Below are positions 27,593 through 35,052 of a DNA stretch of 41,591 nucleotides, piece by piece. Position numbers and translations under genes: made by a program. The notes beneath the pieces are model-generated. The model did no database searches. It was not told the DNA's origin and saw nothing but the letters and a program-made list of their open reading frames with translations. Numbering within the stretch: the first letter of the stretch is position 1; each line of letters begins with the position of its first letter. Source of the DNA: Lachnospira sp. (GTDB lineage: Bacteria; Bacillota; Clostridia; Lachnospirales; Lachnospiraceae); the NCBI GenBank assembly GCA_017621205.1, contig JAGATQ010000041.1:1-41591 (forward strand), given 5' to 3'.

Positions 27593-27976
27593 CTACTCTT
27601 TTCTGTCATCACCCCGTTGCTGCTCATACTCCACTAACAGCTTTTCCATTGCATTCCTATCATACCCCATATGAATCATCTTCTCATAATATTGTTCCGT
27701 GTAATTCATTGCCTGTCTGCCTCCCAATTGCTTTAACAGAGATAAATCCTCCGTTACAAAACGTCCGGCAGTCCGGTTAGAATACATTACACCCTCCCGC
27801 TCTAACTCCTGTAGAGCCTTTTGCATTGTATTGGGATTCACTCCCGCTGCTCTCGCCAAATCCCTAACTGGCGGGACCCTGCTTCCCGGTGGATACTCCC
27901 CTCGCATGATAGCCTGTTTTAATTGTTCCATCAACTGAATATACACCGGACGGTCATTTACAATATGCCATGCCAT
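27593..27976 (-). CDS. GntR family regulator, YtrA type
   Basis: A 127-residue regulator with a winged helix-turn-helix in the first ~75 residues ('IYIQLMEQLKQAIMRGEYPPGSRVPPVRDLARAAGVNPNTMQKALQELE' region) and a short helical C-terminal tail, as in the YtrA subfamily. These usually repress their own ABC transporter operon. A consensus promoter (28033-28061) with a perfect inverted repeat at its start point (28012-28033) precedes the gene and fits autoregulation. AAGGAGGTG lies before the ATG. The ligand is unknown. Confidence 0.92.
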   Translation of the reverse strand: MAWHIVNDRPVYIQLMEQLKQAIMRGEYPPGSRVPPVRDLARAAGVNPNTMQKALQELEREGVMYSNRTAGRFVTEDLSLLKQLGGRQAMNYTEQYYEKMIHMGYDRNAMEKLLVEYEQQRGDDRKE

Positions 27977-28011
27977 AGGACACCTCCTTTCCTATACAAC
28001 ATAAAATATAT

Positions 28012-28033
28012 TTGTATTATGATGTTAATACAA
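28012..28033. promoter_or_regulatory. Likely operator for the YtrA-type GntR protein
   Basis: Perfect 8-bp inverted repeat TTGTATTA-TGATGT-TAATACAA. It directly follows the -10 and covers the expected transcription start, an ideal site to block the promoter. A further TTAGTACAA half-site-like sequence lies between the hexamers. Confidence 0.7.
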
Positions 28034-28061
28034 TAATACATTAGTACAAACAAACTGTCAA
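28033..28061 (-). promoter_or_regulatory. Sigma-A promoter of the GntR-ABC operon
   Basis: Minus-strand -35 TTGACA (28056-28061), 17-base spacer, -10 TATTAT (28033-28038). Confidence 0.85.
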
Positions 28062-28093
28062 GCATTATTTTATTTTTTTCTTTACGTTAACAA

Positions 28094-28129
28094 AAAAACT
28101 ACTGTTCTGCTGTGCGAACAGTAGTTTTT
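28094..28129 (-). terminator. Terminator after the alpha/beta hydrolase gene
   Basis: Perfect 14-bp stem (28094-28107 / 28116-28129) with an 8-base loop. The minus strand ends in TTTTTTTG. Eighteen bases after the hydrolase stop codon. Confidence 0.9.
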
Positions 28130-28147
28130 CTATCACTCTGATATAGG

Positions 28148-28726
28148 TTATTTATCATTTCCATCCGTATTGATAAATAATTGAATCTTTTGGACAACAT
28201 CTGCCAATATCTCTACACTCCTGCCTGGATTCCCTCTCACCTCCAGAGAGTGATTAGCAGATTCATACAGTGTAAGGGGTACCTCATATTCCTCTGCCAG
28301 AGTCTGAAGCAACTCCTCATTCATAACCGGGTCTTTTGTACCTGCCAAGGCAAGAGCTCTCCTCCCTTTCATGTAAGGAAAGCTTGGACTCAATGGCGTC
28401 AGCATCAAAAACCGAAGTTCGGCTTGGCTTCTACCCGTTAAACCAGAAATGCACATTCCAGCAAGCAGCGTGCCTACACTTTTACCAATCAGCAGTACCT
28501 CTTTAAAATCTGACATATCATATTTTATCAAACTCCTTTGACACATTTGATATGCCCTTTGAATTCCTGCTTCTGTCACACGCCCCTCCTCAAAATCCGT
28601 AGAAAGATAAGGCATCACAAGCACCTCATAACCTGCCTCTGTTACAATTCTTCTAGCATAATGAAGCAATGGCTTGTCCATATTATAGCCAATTCCCGGA
28701 AAAATGAGCGCCAATTTTTTCTGCAT
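28148..28726 (-). CDS. Alpha/beta hydrolase-like protein
   Basis: A 192-residue cytoplasmic protein of the alpha/beta hydrolase type. After the first strand 'KLALIFPGIGYNMDKPLLHY', the nucleophile elbow reads 'LLIGKSVGTLLAG', that is G-x-S-x-G, near residue 85. 'GTKDPVMNEELLQ' carries the likely acid Asp and 'YESANHSLEVRG' the His near residue 165. Small lachnospiral relatives are of unknown specificity, so esterase or dienelactone-hydrolase-like roles are only a guess. Ribosome site before the ATG is weak (GGGGT). A strong terminator follows, and no partner is evident. Confidence 0.78.
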   Translation of the reverse strand: MQKKLALIFPGIGYNMDKPLLHYARRIVTEAGYEVLVMPYLSTDFEEGRVTEAGIQRAYQMCQRSLIKYDMSDFKEVLLIGKSVGTLLAGMCISGLTGRSQAELRFLMLTPLSPSFPYMKGRRALALAGTKDPVMNEELLQTLAEEYEVPLTLYESANHSLEVRGNPGRSVEILADVVQKIQLFINTDGNDK

Positions 28727-28780
28727 GAATGAAACCCCACTCTCTCAACTACTTACATCCGATTCGTTCCCTATTTGCTC

Positions 28781-29656
28781 TTAACTAAACATGTCTAATA
28801 CATCACCAATCTTATCGATTGCGTTGATGACATTATTTCCCTGTGTACTGCTTGGACTGGTGCTGCTGTCAGAATCGGTTGGAGCCGCGCCAAATCCCTC
28901 TTTTATCGTAGGAGCCATTAAAATCTTACCAGTACCACGATATACATTTACAAGGCCCTCGCCAGATGCTGCCGAACCGAGCAGGCTTTTTCCTGCCTTC
29001 TCTACTGTGAAATCAAGACTGCCAGACCATGCTACAGCCATATTTCCATCAATTTTCATTACATCATCCTTCAATGTAATCTCAATTAATTCGTCCATTG
29101 GCACCGGACTCTCACAGACAAGCACACCATTACCAGACAAAGATAGATTAAATAAGCCTTCTCCGCCAAGCACTGCCGAAGAAATATTACTGCGTGCCAC
29201 TACTTTCTGCTGAAGCTGGCTGTCACATGCCAGAAACATGCCATCATCCAGAACAATGTTTCCCCACTGTGACACATCAATTAATAAAATATAACGATAG
29301 GTCGGTTCCAGCATCAGCATACCCTCACCTGAGTATACCGGTTTTACTGCAGATTCCTTTGTCACCTTAGAAGCAACCATCTTCCCAAGAAAATCACCAA
29401 CTCCACTTACTCCGGAGCCCATCGTCAAATCACCGCTCATCCACTGCATCGCACCTGCCTGCAACGTATAGGAATCTCCCTTTAATTCAATTAAGACCTG
29501 ACGGCGGCGTACATTCATTTTGGATGCAAAATACTGGCTGACTGCATTGTAGGAGGACACACTCAAATCCTTCTGATGCTCTAACACCTTCACGCCTGAC
29601 ATCTCATCAACAACACGGATATTATCATTATTTAATAAATTACTCTGTGTAATCAT
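28781..29656 (-). CDS. AIM24 family protein (longer paralogue)
   Basis: A 291-residue beta-rich protein of the AIM24 family, of unknown function in bacteria. The repeated 'GxG.L.L' strands are clear, for example near 'AGAMQWMSGDLTMGSG', 'GGEGLFNLSLSGNGVLVCESP' and 'GKSLLGSAASGEGLVNVYRGTGKILMAP'. It differs from its neighbour by a C-terminal extension of about 40 residues rich in Ser, Thr and Asn. It starts 12 bases after the neighbour's stop, so both are translated from one transcript. Confidence 0.85.
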   Translation of the reverse strand: MITQSNLLNNDNIRVVDEMSGVKVLEHQKDLSVSSYNAVSQYFASKMNVRRRQVLIELKGDSYTLQAGAMQWMSGDLTMGSGVSGVGDFLGKMVASKVTKESAVKPVYSGEGMLMLEPTYRYILLIDVSQWGNIVLDDGMFLACDSQLQQKVVARSNISSAVLGGEGLFNLSLSGNGVLVCESPVPMDELIEITLKDDVMKIDGNMAVAWSGSLDFTVEKAGKSLLGSAASGEGLVNVYRGTGKILMAPTIKEGFGAAPTDSDSSTSPSSTQGNNVINAIDKIGDVLDMFS

Positions 29657-29668
29657 ATCTGTTCCCTC

Positions 29669-30424
29669 CTATGCTGTTGGTGCCATTAATATCTTACCAC
29701 TGCCCCGATATACATTTACAAGTCCTTCTCCAGATGCTGCCGAACCGAGCAGGCTCTTTCCTGCCTTCTCCACCGTAAATTCAAGAGAACCAGACCATGC
29801 AATTGCCATATTACCATCAATCTTAATAACATCATTCTTTAACTCAAACTCAATTAATTCCGCCTTTGGTACCGGGCTTTCTAAAACTGCAATACCATTA
29901 CCTGTTAAGCTTAAGTTAAATAAACCTTCCTTGCCAAGCACAGCAGAGGAAACATTACTGCGTGCCACAACCTTCTGTTGTACGGTACTTTCACATGCTA
30001 AAAACAATCCATCATCCAGAACAATACTTCCCCACTCCGATACATCAACTAATAACAGGTGGCGATAGGTAGGTTCCAGCATCATCACACCAGTACCAGA
30101 ATACTCTGGCTTTACCGCTGACTCTTTCGTTACTGCAGAGGCCGCCATTTTCCCAAGCAGATTCCCTACGCCCTTAATGCCACTACCCATATTCACATCG
30201 CCGAGCATCCACTGCATTGCACCTGCCTGAACCGTACAGCCACTATCCTGCATCGTGACATAAACCTGCCTTCTTCTTACATTCATCTCCGAAGAAAAAT
30301 AAGCCGTTACCGCACTATCCGGTGACACACTTAAATCCCTCTCATGTTCAAACACCGTGAACATTCCTAATTTGTCAATCGCCTTCATGTTTTTGTTGTC
30401 AAAAAAATTGTTTAACTCAAACAT
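29669..30424 (-). CDS. AIM24 family protein (shorter paralogue)
   Basis: A 251-residue AIM24 protein that shares most of its sequence with the next gene, including 'MNVRRRQVY', 'QAGAMQWMLGDVNMGSGIKGVGN' type stretches and the C-terminal 'SGEGLVNVYRGSGKILMAPT'. The tandem pair is a recent duplication by sequence likeness. No signal peptide or catalytic motif is seen. A strong AAGGAGG site precedes the ATG and a moderate promoter (30450-30478) lies upstream. Confidence 0.85.
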   Translation of the reverse strand: MFELNNFFDNKNMKAIDKLGMFTVFEHERDLSVSPDSAVTAYFSSEMNVRRRQVYVTMQDSGCTVQAGAMQWMLGDVNMGSGIKGVGNLLGKMAASAVTKESAVKPEYSGTGVMMLEPTYRHLLLVDVSEWGSIVLDDGLFLACESTVQQKVVARSNVSSAVLGKEGLFNLSLTGNGIAVLESPVPKAELIEFELKNDVIKIDGNMAIAWSGSLEFTVEKAGKSLLGSAASGEGLVNVYRGSGKILMAPTA

Positions 30425-30449
30425 CGCTTCTCCTCCTTAAAAATAGTTT

Positions 30450-30478
30450 ATTATAGTTCATCACGAATACAGTAACAG
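30450..30478 (-). promoter_or_regulatory. Candidate promoter for the AIM24 pair
   Basis: Minus-strand -10 TATAAT (30450-30455) with a weak -35 CTGTTA (30473-30478) at 17 bases. The gap to the oxidoreductase stop codon (30529) suggests a separate transcript. Confidence 0.5.
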
Positions 30479-30528
30479 CTCTGACTTCACACAGCACTAT
30501 GTGATATGTAAAAGATGGAGCAATATAA

Positions 30529-31533
30529 CTAACTGTATGAGTGATAATACCCTGTATCGTGAAGCTCCTCACCAGGATAGCTAAGCCCCCACTGCCTGCG
30601 AATTGCATCCATAATCTGCATCATACGGATTGTCAGGGCATGGGGCATCTGTTCACACTCTAATCTACCCGCCTCAATCGCCTCCTTACATGCAAGAACC
30701 TCGTATTCATAGCCCGTAATCTGCGGTTCACATTCTATCTCCTTTATACAGTTATAGTGTGCATCATATACCCGGAAGGCTTCAAAATTATTAATATTAT
30801 CCACTTCAATATAACCCTTTGTACCATAAATGGCACCCCGGCGGTTCGTGTTACTCAGCATAGTAGCATACAAATTGGCAATAGCCCCTGTAGAATAAGT
30901 AAGTGCAAGGCTCTCCTGGGCATCTACCCCGGAATCCAGACGGACAACAGATGTGGAAAGATAGTCAATATCATATCCGAGCACCATAGTGGCAAAAGTC
31001 AATGTATAAATGCCAACATCCAGCAATGCCCCACCCGCCAGCACAGGCTCAACCAGACGTTCCTTTCCTGTCAGCTCATAGCCAAGATTCGCTGTTACCG
31101 ACACGATTTCCCCAATCAAATCCTCCTTAAGCAGTTCCTGCAATCGCTCAGCCATAGGCATAAACCGTACCCACATTGCTTCACATAAAAACACATTCCG
31201 TTCCAATGCTAAGGCAATCAGCTCCTCCGCTTCCTTTTGGTTAACAGTAAATGCTTTCTCAACCAAAACCGGACGTCCATGTTCAATGCAAAGCTTTGCA
31301 TGCTCATAATGATACGAGTGTGGTGTTGCTACATAAACCAAATCAATCGCATCATCCTGTGCCAAGGCTTCATAGCTTCCGTATGCCTTCTTCGCTCCAA
31401 ACCGTTTGGAAAAATTCACCGCTTTATTGATGTCCCTCGCTGCCACACCATACAGAGTCACATCTTCCATTTGATTAATGGTCTCTGCCATCTTCTGGGC
31501 AATGCTTCCCAGACCTATTATTCCAATATTCAA
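30529..31533 (-). CDS. Gfo/Idh/MocA family oxidoreductase
   Basis: NAD(P)-dependent dehydrogenase of sugar- or diol-type substrates; the substrate cannot be told. The 334-residue protein has an N-terminal Rossmann motif GIIGLGSIAQKMAET, 'YVATPHSYHYEHAKLCIEHG' and the EKP-type motif here written 'VLVEKAFTVNQKEAEEL' with Ala in place of Pro. The C-terminal domain has 'LDVGIYTLTFATMV' with the usual glycine/tyrosine pattern. A TTG start at 31533 is supported by AGGAGAGG 7 bases upstream. It lies between the flagellin-like gene's terminator and the AIM24 pair. Confidence 0.9.
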   Translation of the reverse strand: MNIGIIGLGSIAQKMAETINQMEDVTLYGVAARDINKAVNFSKRFGAKKAYGSYEALAQDDAIDLVYVATPHSYHYEHAKLCIEHGRPVLVEKAFTVNQKEAEELIALALERNVFLCEAMWVRFMPMAERLQELLKEDLIGEIVSVTANLGYELTGKERLVEPVLAGGALLDVGIYTLTFATMVLGYDIDYLSTSVVRLDSGVDAQESLALTYSTGAIANLYATMLSNTNRRGAIYGTKGYIEVDNINNFEAFRVYDAHYNCIKEIECEPQITGYEYEVLACKEAIEAGRLECEQMPHALTIRMMQIMDAIRRQWGLSYPGEELHDTGYYHSYS

Positions 31534-31584
31534 CGATATACCTCTCCTTTTTAATTTCTTAAGATTCCTCCCATAGACCTAAAA

Positions 31585-31611
31585 ATAGGTGAGCCTTCTA
31601 CGCTCACCTAT
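31585..31611 (-). terminator. Terminator after the flagellin-like gene
   Basis: Perfect 10-bp stem (31585-31594 / 31602-31611), 7-base loop; the minus strand continues into TTTTTAGG. It separates the flagellin-like gene from the oxidoreductase. Confidence 0.9.
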
Positions 31612-31660
31612 CATCCTCTTTTCGCAATTATTGTATAGCGTGTCTTATAGCCAAATACTA

Positions 31661-32419
31661 TTAATTCCCAAACATCTTATTAATAAAGGATTCCTGCCCA
31701 TGAGCATCCATCTTCTGTGCATACATCCTATATAAATCTAATAACTGCGACTTATTCCGTTCTGATATGTATTTCTGTATATCCATCTCTTCCAGCCTGC
31801 TATTCGCATTGGTCAGATTCTCTGATGCAATATTGTTGTATGCAATCGTGTGGTCAATCGAATTGGACTGTGCCCCTAAGCTGGCACGGCTCTTATTCAC
31901 CATATTAATTGCATTGTCAATGGTCTTGATATCAAAATCACCCATCACACTGAAATCTGCAATGCCCAATGTTTCAAGGGAAGTATCCTCAAACTGGATG
32001 GACATTCCACTTCCATCGGGATGTGTTGCCAAATTGGCGTCTGCCATACTGCCATCAAATAACTTCTTGGTATTAAATTCTGTGTTCCTGACGGAATCTG
32101 AAATTCCCTGCTTTAACTGGTCAATCTCATCCTGCATCATCCGCTTCTCATCGTCTGTATACAATGCAGAATTAGAAGCTGTCAATGCCAATTCCCGCAT
32201 ACGCCCAAGCATATCGGAAATACCACTTAATGCTCCGTCTGCAACCTTGAGCATATTCTGCCCTTCCTTGGCATTCCTTGTACCAACATTGGTTCCGTTA
32301 ATCTGGGCCTTGGCGTTCTCATCAATGGCAACAGCCGCCGGATTGTCTTTTGAATTGACCTGTCCGGTTACTAATGAACCTGCATAACTATAGCCCGAAT
32401 TCACTCCATTAACATTCAT
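31661..32419 (-). CDS. Flagellin-like protein with non-standard ends
   Basis: A 252-residue protein that keeps the core of flagellin D1: 'NPAAVAIDENAKAQINGTNVGTRNAKEGQNML' near 26-57, 'MRELALTASN' near 75-84, 'DEIDQLKQGISDSVRNTEFNTKKLFDG' near 95-122, and the C-terminal 'IDNAINMVNKSRASLGAQSNSIDHTI' and 'SENLTNANSRLEEMDI' helices. The extreme ends differ from normal flagellin: the first 20 residues are short and Gly/Asn/Ser-rich and the tail ends in 'HGQESFINKMFGN' in place of the usual polymerising D0 helix. No flagellar genes are near. AAAGGGTG precedes the ATG. Confidence 0.85.
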   Translation of the reverse strand: MNVNGVNSGYSYAGSLVTGQVNSKDNPAAVAIDENAKAQINGTNVGTRNAKEGQNMLKVADGALSGISDMLGRMRELALTASNSALYTDDEKRMMQDEIDQLKQGISDSVRNTEFNTKKLFDGSMADANLATHPDGSGMSIQFEDTSLETLGIADFSVMGDFDIKTIDNAINMVNKSRASLGAQSNSIDHTIAYNNIASENLTNANSRLEEMDIQKYISERNKSQLLDLYRMYAQKMDAHGQESFINKMFGN

Positions 32420-32522
32420 TCCTAATCACCCTTTCTATAAGTTTATCAGTGTTATTCCTAAAATAATTGTTTTGAATAAAGTACTGTAAACCACAAAACG
32501 AATAACTCTTATAATTGAAAAT

Positions 32523-32552
32523 ATTATACCTTAATTATATGGTAATCGTCAA
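32523..32552 (-). promoter_or_regulatory. Promoter of the flagellin-like gene
   Basis: Minus-strand -35 TTGACG (32547-32552), 18-base spacer, -10 TATAAT (32523-32528). It is a sigma-A type site; a flagellar sigma-28 motif is not seen, unlike for normal flagellin genes. It lies just upstream of the DUF3137-like gene's stop codon, so the leader is about 95 bases. Confidence 0.68.
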
Positions 32553-32570
32553 CATTTTTTTCTGTCAAAG

Positions 32571-32966
32571 CTAAAGCATACACACAAGCACAATAAATAC
32601 AATGATTATAAAAGCCAATGGAATTACTGCCACAACAATTCTTGTATCCACCTTGAACATATCAAACGGTGTACCATTATCCTCATCAATATACCCATCT
32701 ATCGAATTCCGAAGCACGCCTGTCGAAGGACAAAGTGGCAAAATTTCCAATACTGCTTTCACAAAACCCAGCTCCTGTTTAATCCGGGTTCGTTCTGCTC
32801 CATAATTGAGATAATGACTGTCAGGCAGCTCTAATGTATTGTGTTTATCTGTAATGGCAACATAGAGACGCTTGCCGGAAAAATTGACTGCCATATCATA
32901 ATTCATGCATTCACCTAATTCCAGCAGAGCTTCCTGCACCTGCGGGGTCAGCACATAAAATGCCAT
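32571..32966 (-). CDS. DUF3137-like C-terminal fragment, possibly a truncated gene
   Basis: A 131-residue protein with a short N-terminal soluble part and a hydrophobic C-terminal segment (about 108-131). The start 'AFYVLTPQVQEALLEL' and 'FSGKRLYVAITDKHNTLEL' resemble the second half of DUF3137 family proteins, which are normally longer and carry two membrane spans at their N-terminus. The first part is missing, and the AAAGGAG site touches the ATG with no spacing, which would not work well. This suggests a decayed 5'-truncated gene. Expression is therefore doubtful, although a later in-frame GTG exists. Confidence 0.55.
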   Translation of the reverse strand: MAFYVLTPQVQEALLELGECMNYDMAVNFSGKRLYVAITDKHNTLELPDSHYLNYGAERTRIKQELGFVKAVLEILPLCPSTGVLRNSIDGYIDEDNGTPFDMFKVDTRIVVAVIPLAFIIIVFIVLVCML

Positions 32967-33048
32967 CTCCTTTTGTCCACAATTTCATCACATCCTAATC
33001 TTTCGCTCCACATATTATACTATATATTTAACCACTTAAAAAGTCTGA

Positions 33049-33077
33049 CTGACAAATTTTAAAATAAGTGCTATACT
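33049..33077 (+). promoter_or_regulatory. Promoter of the DUF4317 gene
   Basis: -35 CTGACA (33049-33054), 17-base spacer, -10 TATACT (33072-33077). Transcription would begin near 33084, after the upstream in-frame ATG at 33068, so it supports the start at 33179. Confidence 0.7.
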
Positions 33078-33178
33078 ATTGGCAGTCAAATACATTTACT
33101 CAAAACCCAATGCTATACGTACAAACGGCTGCGGATTTGAGACATTGGATAGCTGAAACAGGAGGAACAAAGGAAACT

Positions 33179-34330
33179 ATGAACCGCAAAGAAATCAATG
33201 AAATCAAACGATTATATACAAAGGAGACTAATTGTATCACCAGAATCTGTGGATGCTTTGTTGACCCGGATAAAAACAAAAAAGCAGAAATCAAGGATGC
33301 CTTTCTATCCTTAGAGGAGGAGGCACGTTTTAAATATCTGGATATTTTCAAAAAAACCTTATCTGGTACGCTTGGCAAAAACCTTATTAACATGGAATTC
33401 CCAACCGAAGAAGAGGAAGAAGGCGGAAGGCAGCACTTCCTTATGCAGCTTCTTAGAAGCGAGTTAAAGGATGCAGATATCATCAGTAAATTTTACGACC
33501 AGATTATAGAAACCTACGATTACGCAGATAACTATTACATCATCCTTATTTACAACGCATACGATATCCCCAGAATCGCAAGTGACAACATGCATATAGA
33601 TGACGCCTCAGACTACGTTCATTCCTTCCTGATGTGCAGTATTTGTCCGATTAAACCAAGCAAGCCGGGGTTACACTATAATGCAGCAACCAACAGTATC
33701 GAAAACAGCATTCGGGATATGATGGTGGAAGCACCGATGCTAGGCTTTACCTTTCCGGCGTTCAACGATCGGAATACAGACGTCCACCAGCTGCTATACT
33801 ATTCCAAAAATGCAGAGGATATCAGCATTGCGATGACAGAAATTATTCTGGGCTGCCATGTACCACTTCCTGCAAAGGAACAAAAAAACACCTTTAATAC
33901 CATGATTGAAGAAAGTCTTGGAACAAGCTGTGAATTTGAAACGGTAAAATCCATTCACAACTCCATCAATGAGCTGGTAGCCGAGAAAAAGGACGACCCA
34001 GAGCCATTGATTCTTGACAAAACAGAGGTAAAGGGTATTCTTGCAAGCAGTGGAGTTGGCATATCGCAGATAGAAAGCTTTGAAAAGGAATATGATGATA
34101 CCATTACAAGAGATACACCAATTATGGCAACGAATGTGTATAGTCCTAGAAAATTTGAGATTAAAACTCCGGACGTTACCATCAATGTGAATCCAGAACG
34201 GACGGATCTCATCGAAAAAAGAGTAATTGATGGTGTGCCATGTCTTGTAATAGAGCTGAACGACTCCGTGGCGGTAAATGGTATCCGGTGCACCTATACC
34301 AATCCCCCACAGCAAACTGATGAAGCATGA
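33179..34330 (+). CDS. DUF4317 family protein
   Basis: A 383-residue cytoplasmic protein of the DUF4317 family, common in Clostridia and of unknown function. The N-terminus 'MNRKEINEIKRLYTKE' and 'CFVDPDKNKKAEIKDAFLSLEEEARFKYLDIFKK' are typical, as is the 'NYYIILIYNAYDIP' segment near residue 117. No enzyme motif is recognised. The frame is open from 33068, but that start precedes the predicted transcription start; ATG 33179 has AAAGGAA close by and AGGAGG slightly further up. Confidence 0.85.
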   Translation: MNRKEINEIKRLYTKETNCITRICGCFVDPDKNKKAEIKDAFLSLEEEARFKYLDIFKKTLSGTLGKNLINMEFPTEEEEEGGRQHFLMQLLRSELKDADIISKFYDQIIETYDYADNYYIILIYNAYDIPRIASDNMHIDDASDYVHSFLMCSICPIKPSKPGLHYNAATNSIENSIRDMMVEAPMLGFTFPAFNDRNTDVHQLLYYSKNAEDISIAMTEIILGCHVPLPAKEQKNTFNTMIEESLGTSCEFETVKSIHNSINELVAEKKDDPEPLILDKTEVKGILASSGVGISQIESFEKEYDDTITRDTPIMATNVYSPRKFEIKTPDVTINVNPERTDLIEKRVIDGVPCLVIELNDSVAVNGIRCTYTNPPQQTDEA

Positions 34331-34340
34331 TAATAATCTT

Positions 34341-34363
34341 ATGCAGTATGCTGTATGCTGCAT
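34341..34363 (+). other. Small hairpin after the DUF4317 gene
   Basis: A 9-bp stem with one G-U pair (ATGCAG ... CTGCAT) and a 5-base loop. No T-run follows, so it is at best a weak attenuator between the DUF4317 and histidine phosphatase genes. Confidence 0.3.
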
Positions 34364-34450
34364 GACATGTTCCAAAACAGATGCTGATACAGAAAGGTCT
34401 ATACCTGACTTGTTATGTATATGAGAATAAAAGAAAGCTGGGAAAGAATT

Positions 34451-35044
34451 ATGGAAATCTATATTATCCGCCACGGAGAAACGCTCTGGAATGAACAGGG
34501 ACGTTTGCAGGGCAATACTGATATTGAATTAAATGAAAAGGGACGGGAGGCCGCCGGAAATCGTGGCAGGGAGCTTGAGGGTATCTCCTTTGATGTTATT
34601 TATTCCTCCCCTTTAATCCGGGCATACGAAACCGCCTGCTTAATCCGGGGACACCGCAATATTGCGATTATCCGGGATAACCGTCTCAGAGAAATGAGCT
34701 TTGGTACCTACGAGGGCAGAGATGCCAAACAGCTCTGGGACAATCAGGACGACCCCTTTCACTATTTTTTCACCAGACCAGAGCTGTTTCATGCGGCTCC
34801 TGAAGGTGAAGAATTTGATGATGTGTGCTTACGGGCAAAAAGCTTTTTAAAAGAGGTACTGGAGCCTCAGGAACATCATTACAAACGTGTAATGATTACC
34901 GGACATGGTGCTATCAATAAAGCCTTAATGCAATATATTAAGAGCAGTACCCTAAAGGATTACTGGGCAGGGGGACTACAGAAAAATTGCGGTGTCGTTA
35001 TTGTACAATTAAAGGAGGGCAGCTACCAAGTGATACAGGAATAG
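34451..35044 (+). CDS. Histidine phosphatase family protein
   Basis: A 197-residue phosphoglycerate-mutase-like phosphatase. The catalytic RHGET is at residues 7-11; LQGNTDIELNEKG follows, then 'SSPLIRAYETACLI' with the second arginine, the 'REMSFGTYEGRDAK' glutamate motif and 'MITGHGAINKAL' with the second catalytic His near residue 157. The substrate is unknown. The frame opens at 34415; the ATG at 34451 is the natural family start. Its ribosome site is poor, so the start is not certain. It converges with the phosphonopyruvate decarboxylase gene, 8 bases apart. Confidence 0.88.
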   Translation: MEIYIIRHGETLWNEQGRLQGNTDIELNEKGREAAGNRGRELEGISFDVIYSSPLIRAYETACLIRGHRNIAIIRDNRLREMSFGTYEGRDAKQLWDNQDDPFHYFFTRPELFHAAPEGEEFDDVCLRAKSFLKEVLEPQEHHYKRVMITGHGAINKALMQYIKSSTLKDYWAGGLQKNCGVVIVQLKEGSYQVIQE

Positions 35045-35052
35045 CTCGCATT

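Noticed and set aside
31767..32387. 206-codon plus-strand frame
   Set aside because: It lies antisense to the flagellin-like gene and has no start signal.
33794..34474. 226-codon open frame on the minus strand
   Set aside because: It lies antisense to the DUF4317 gene, with no start signal or known family.
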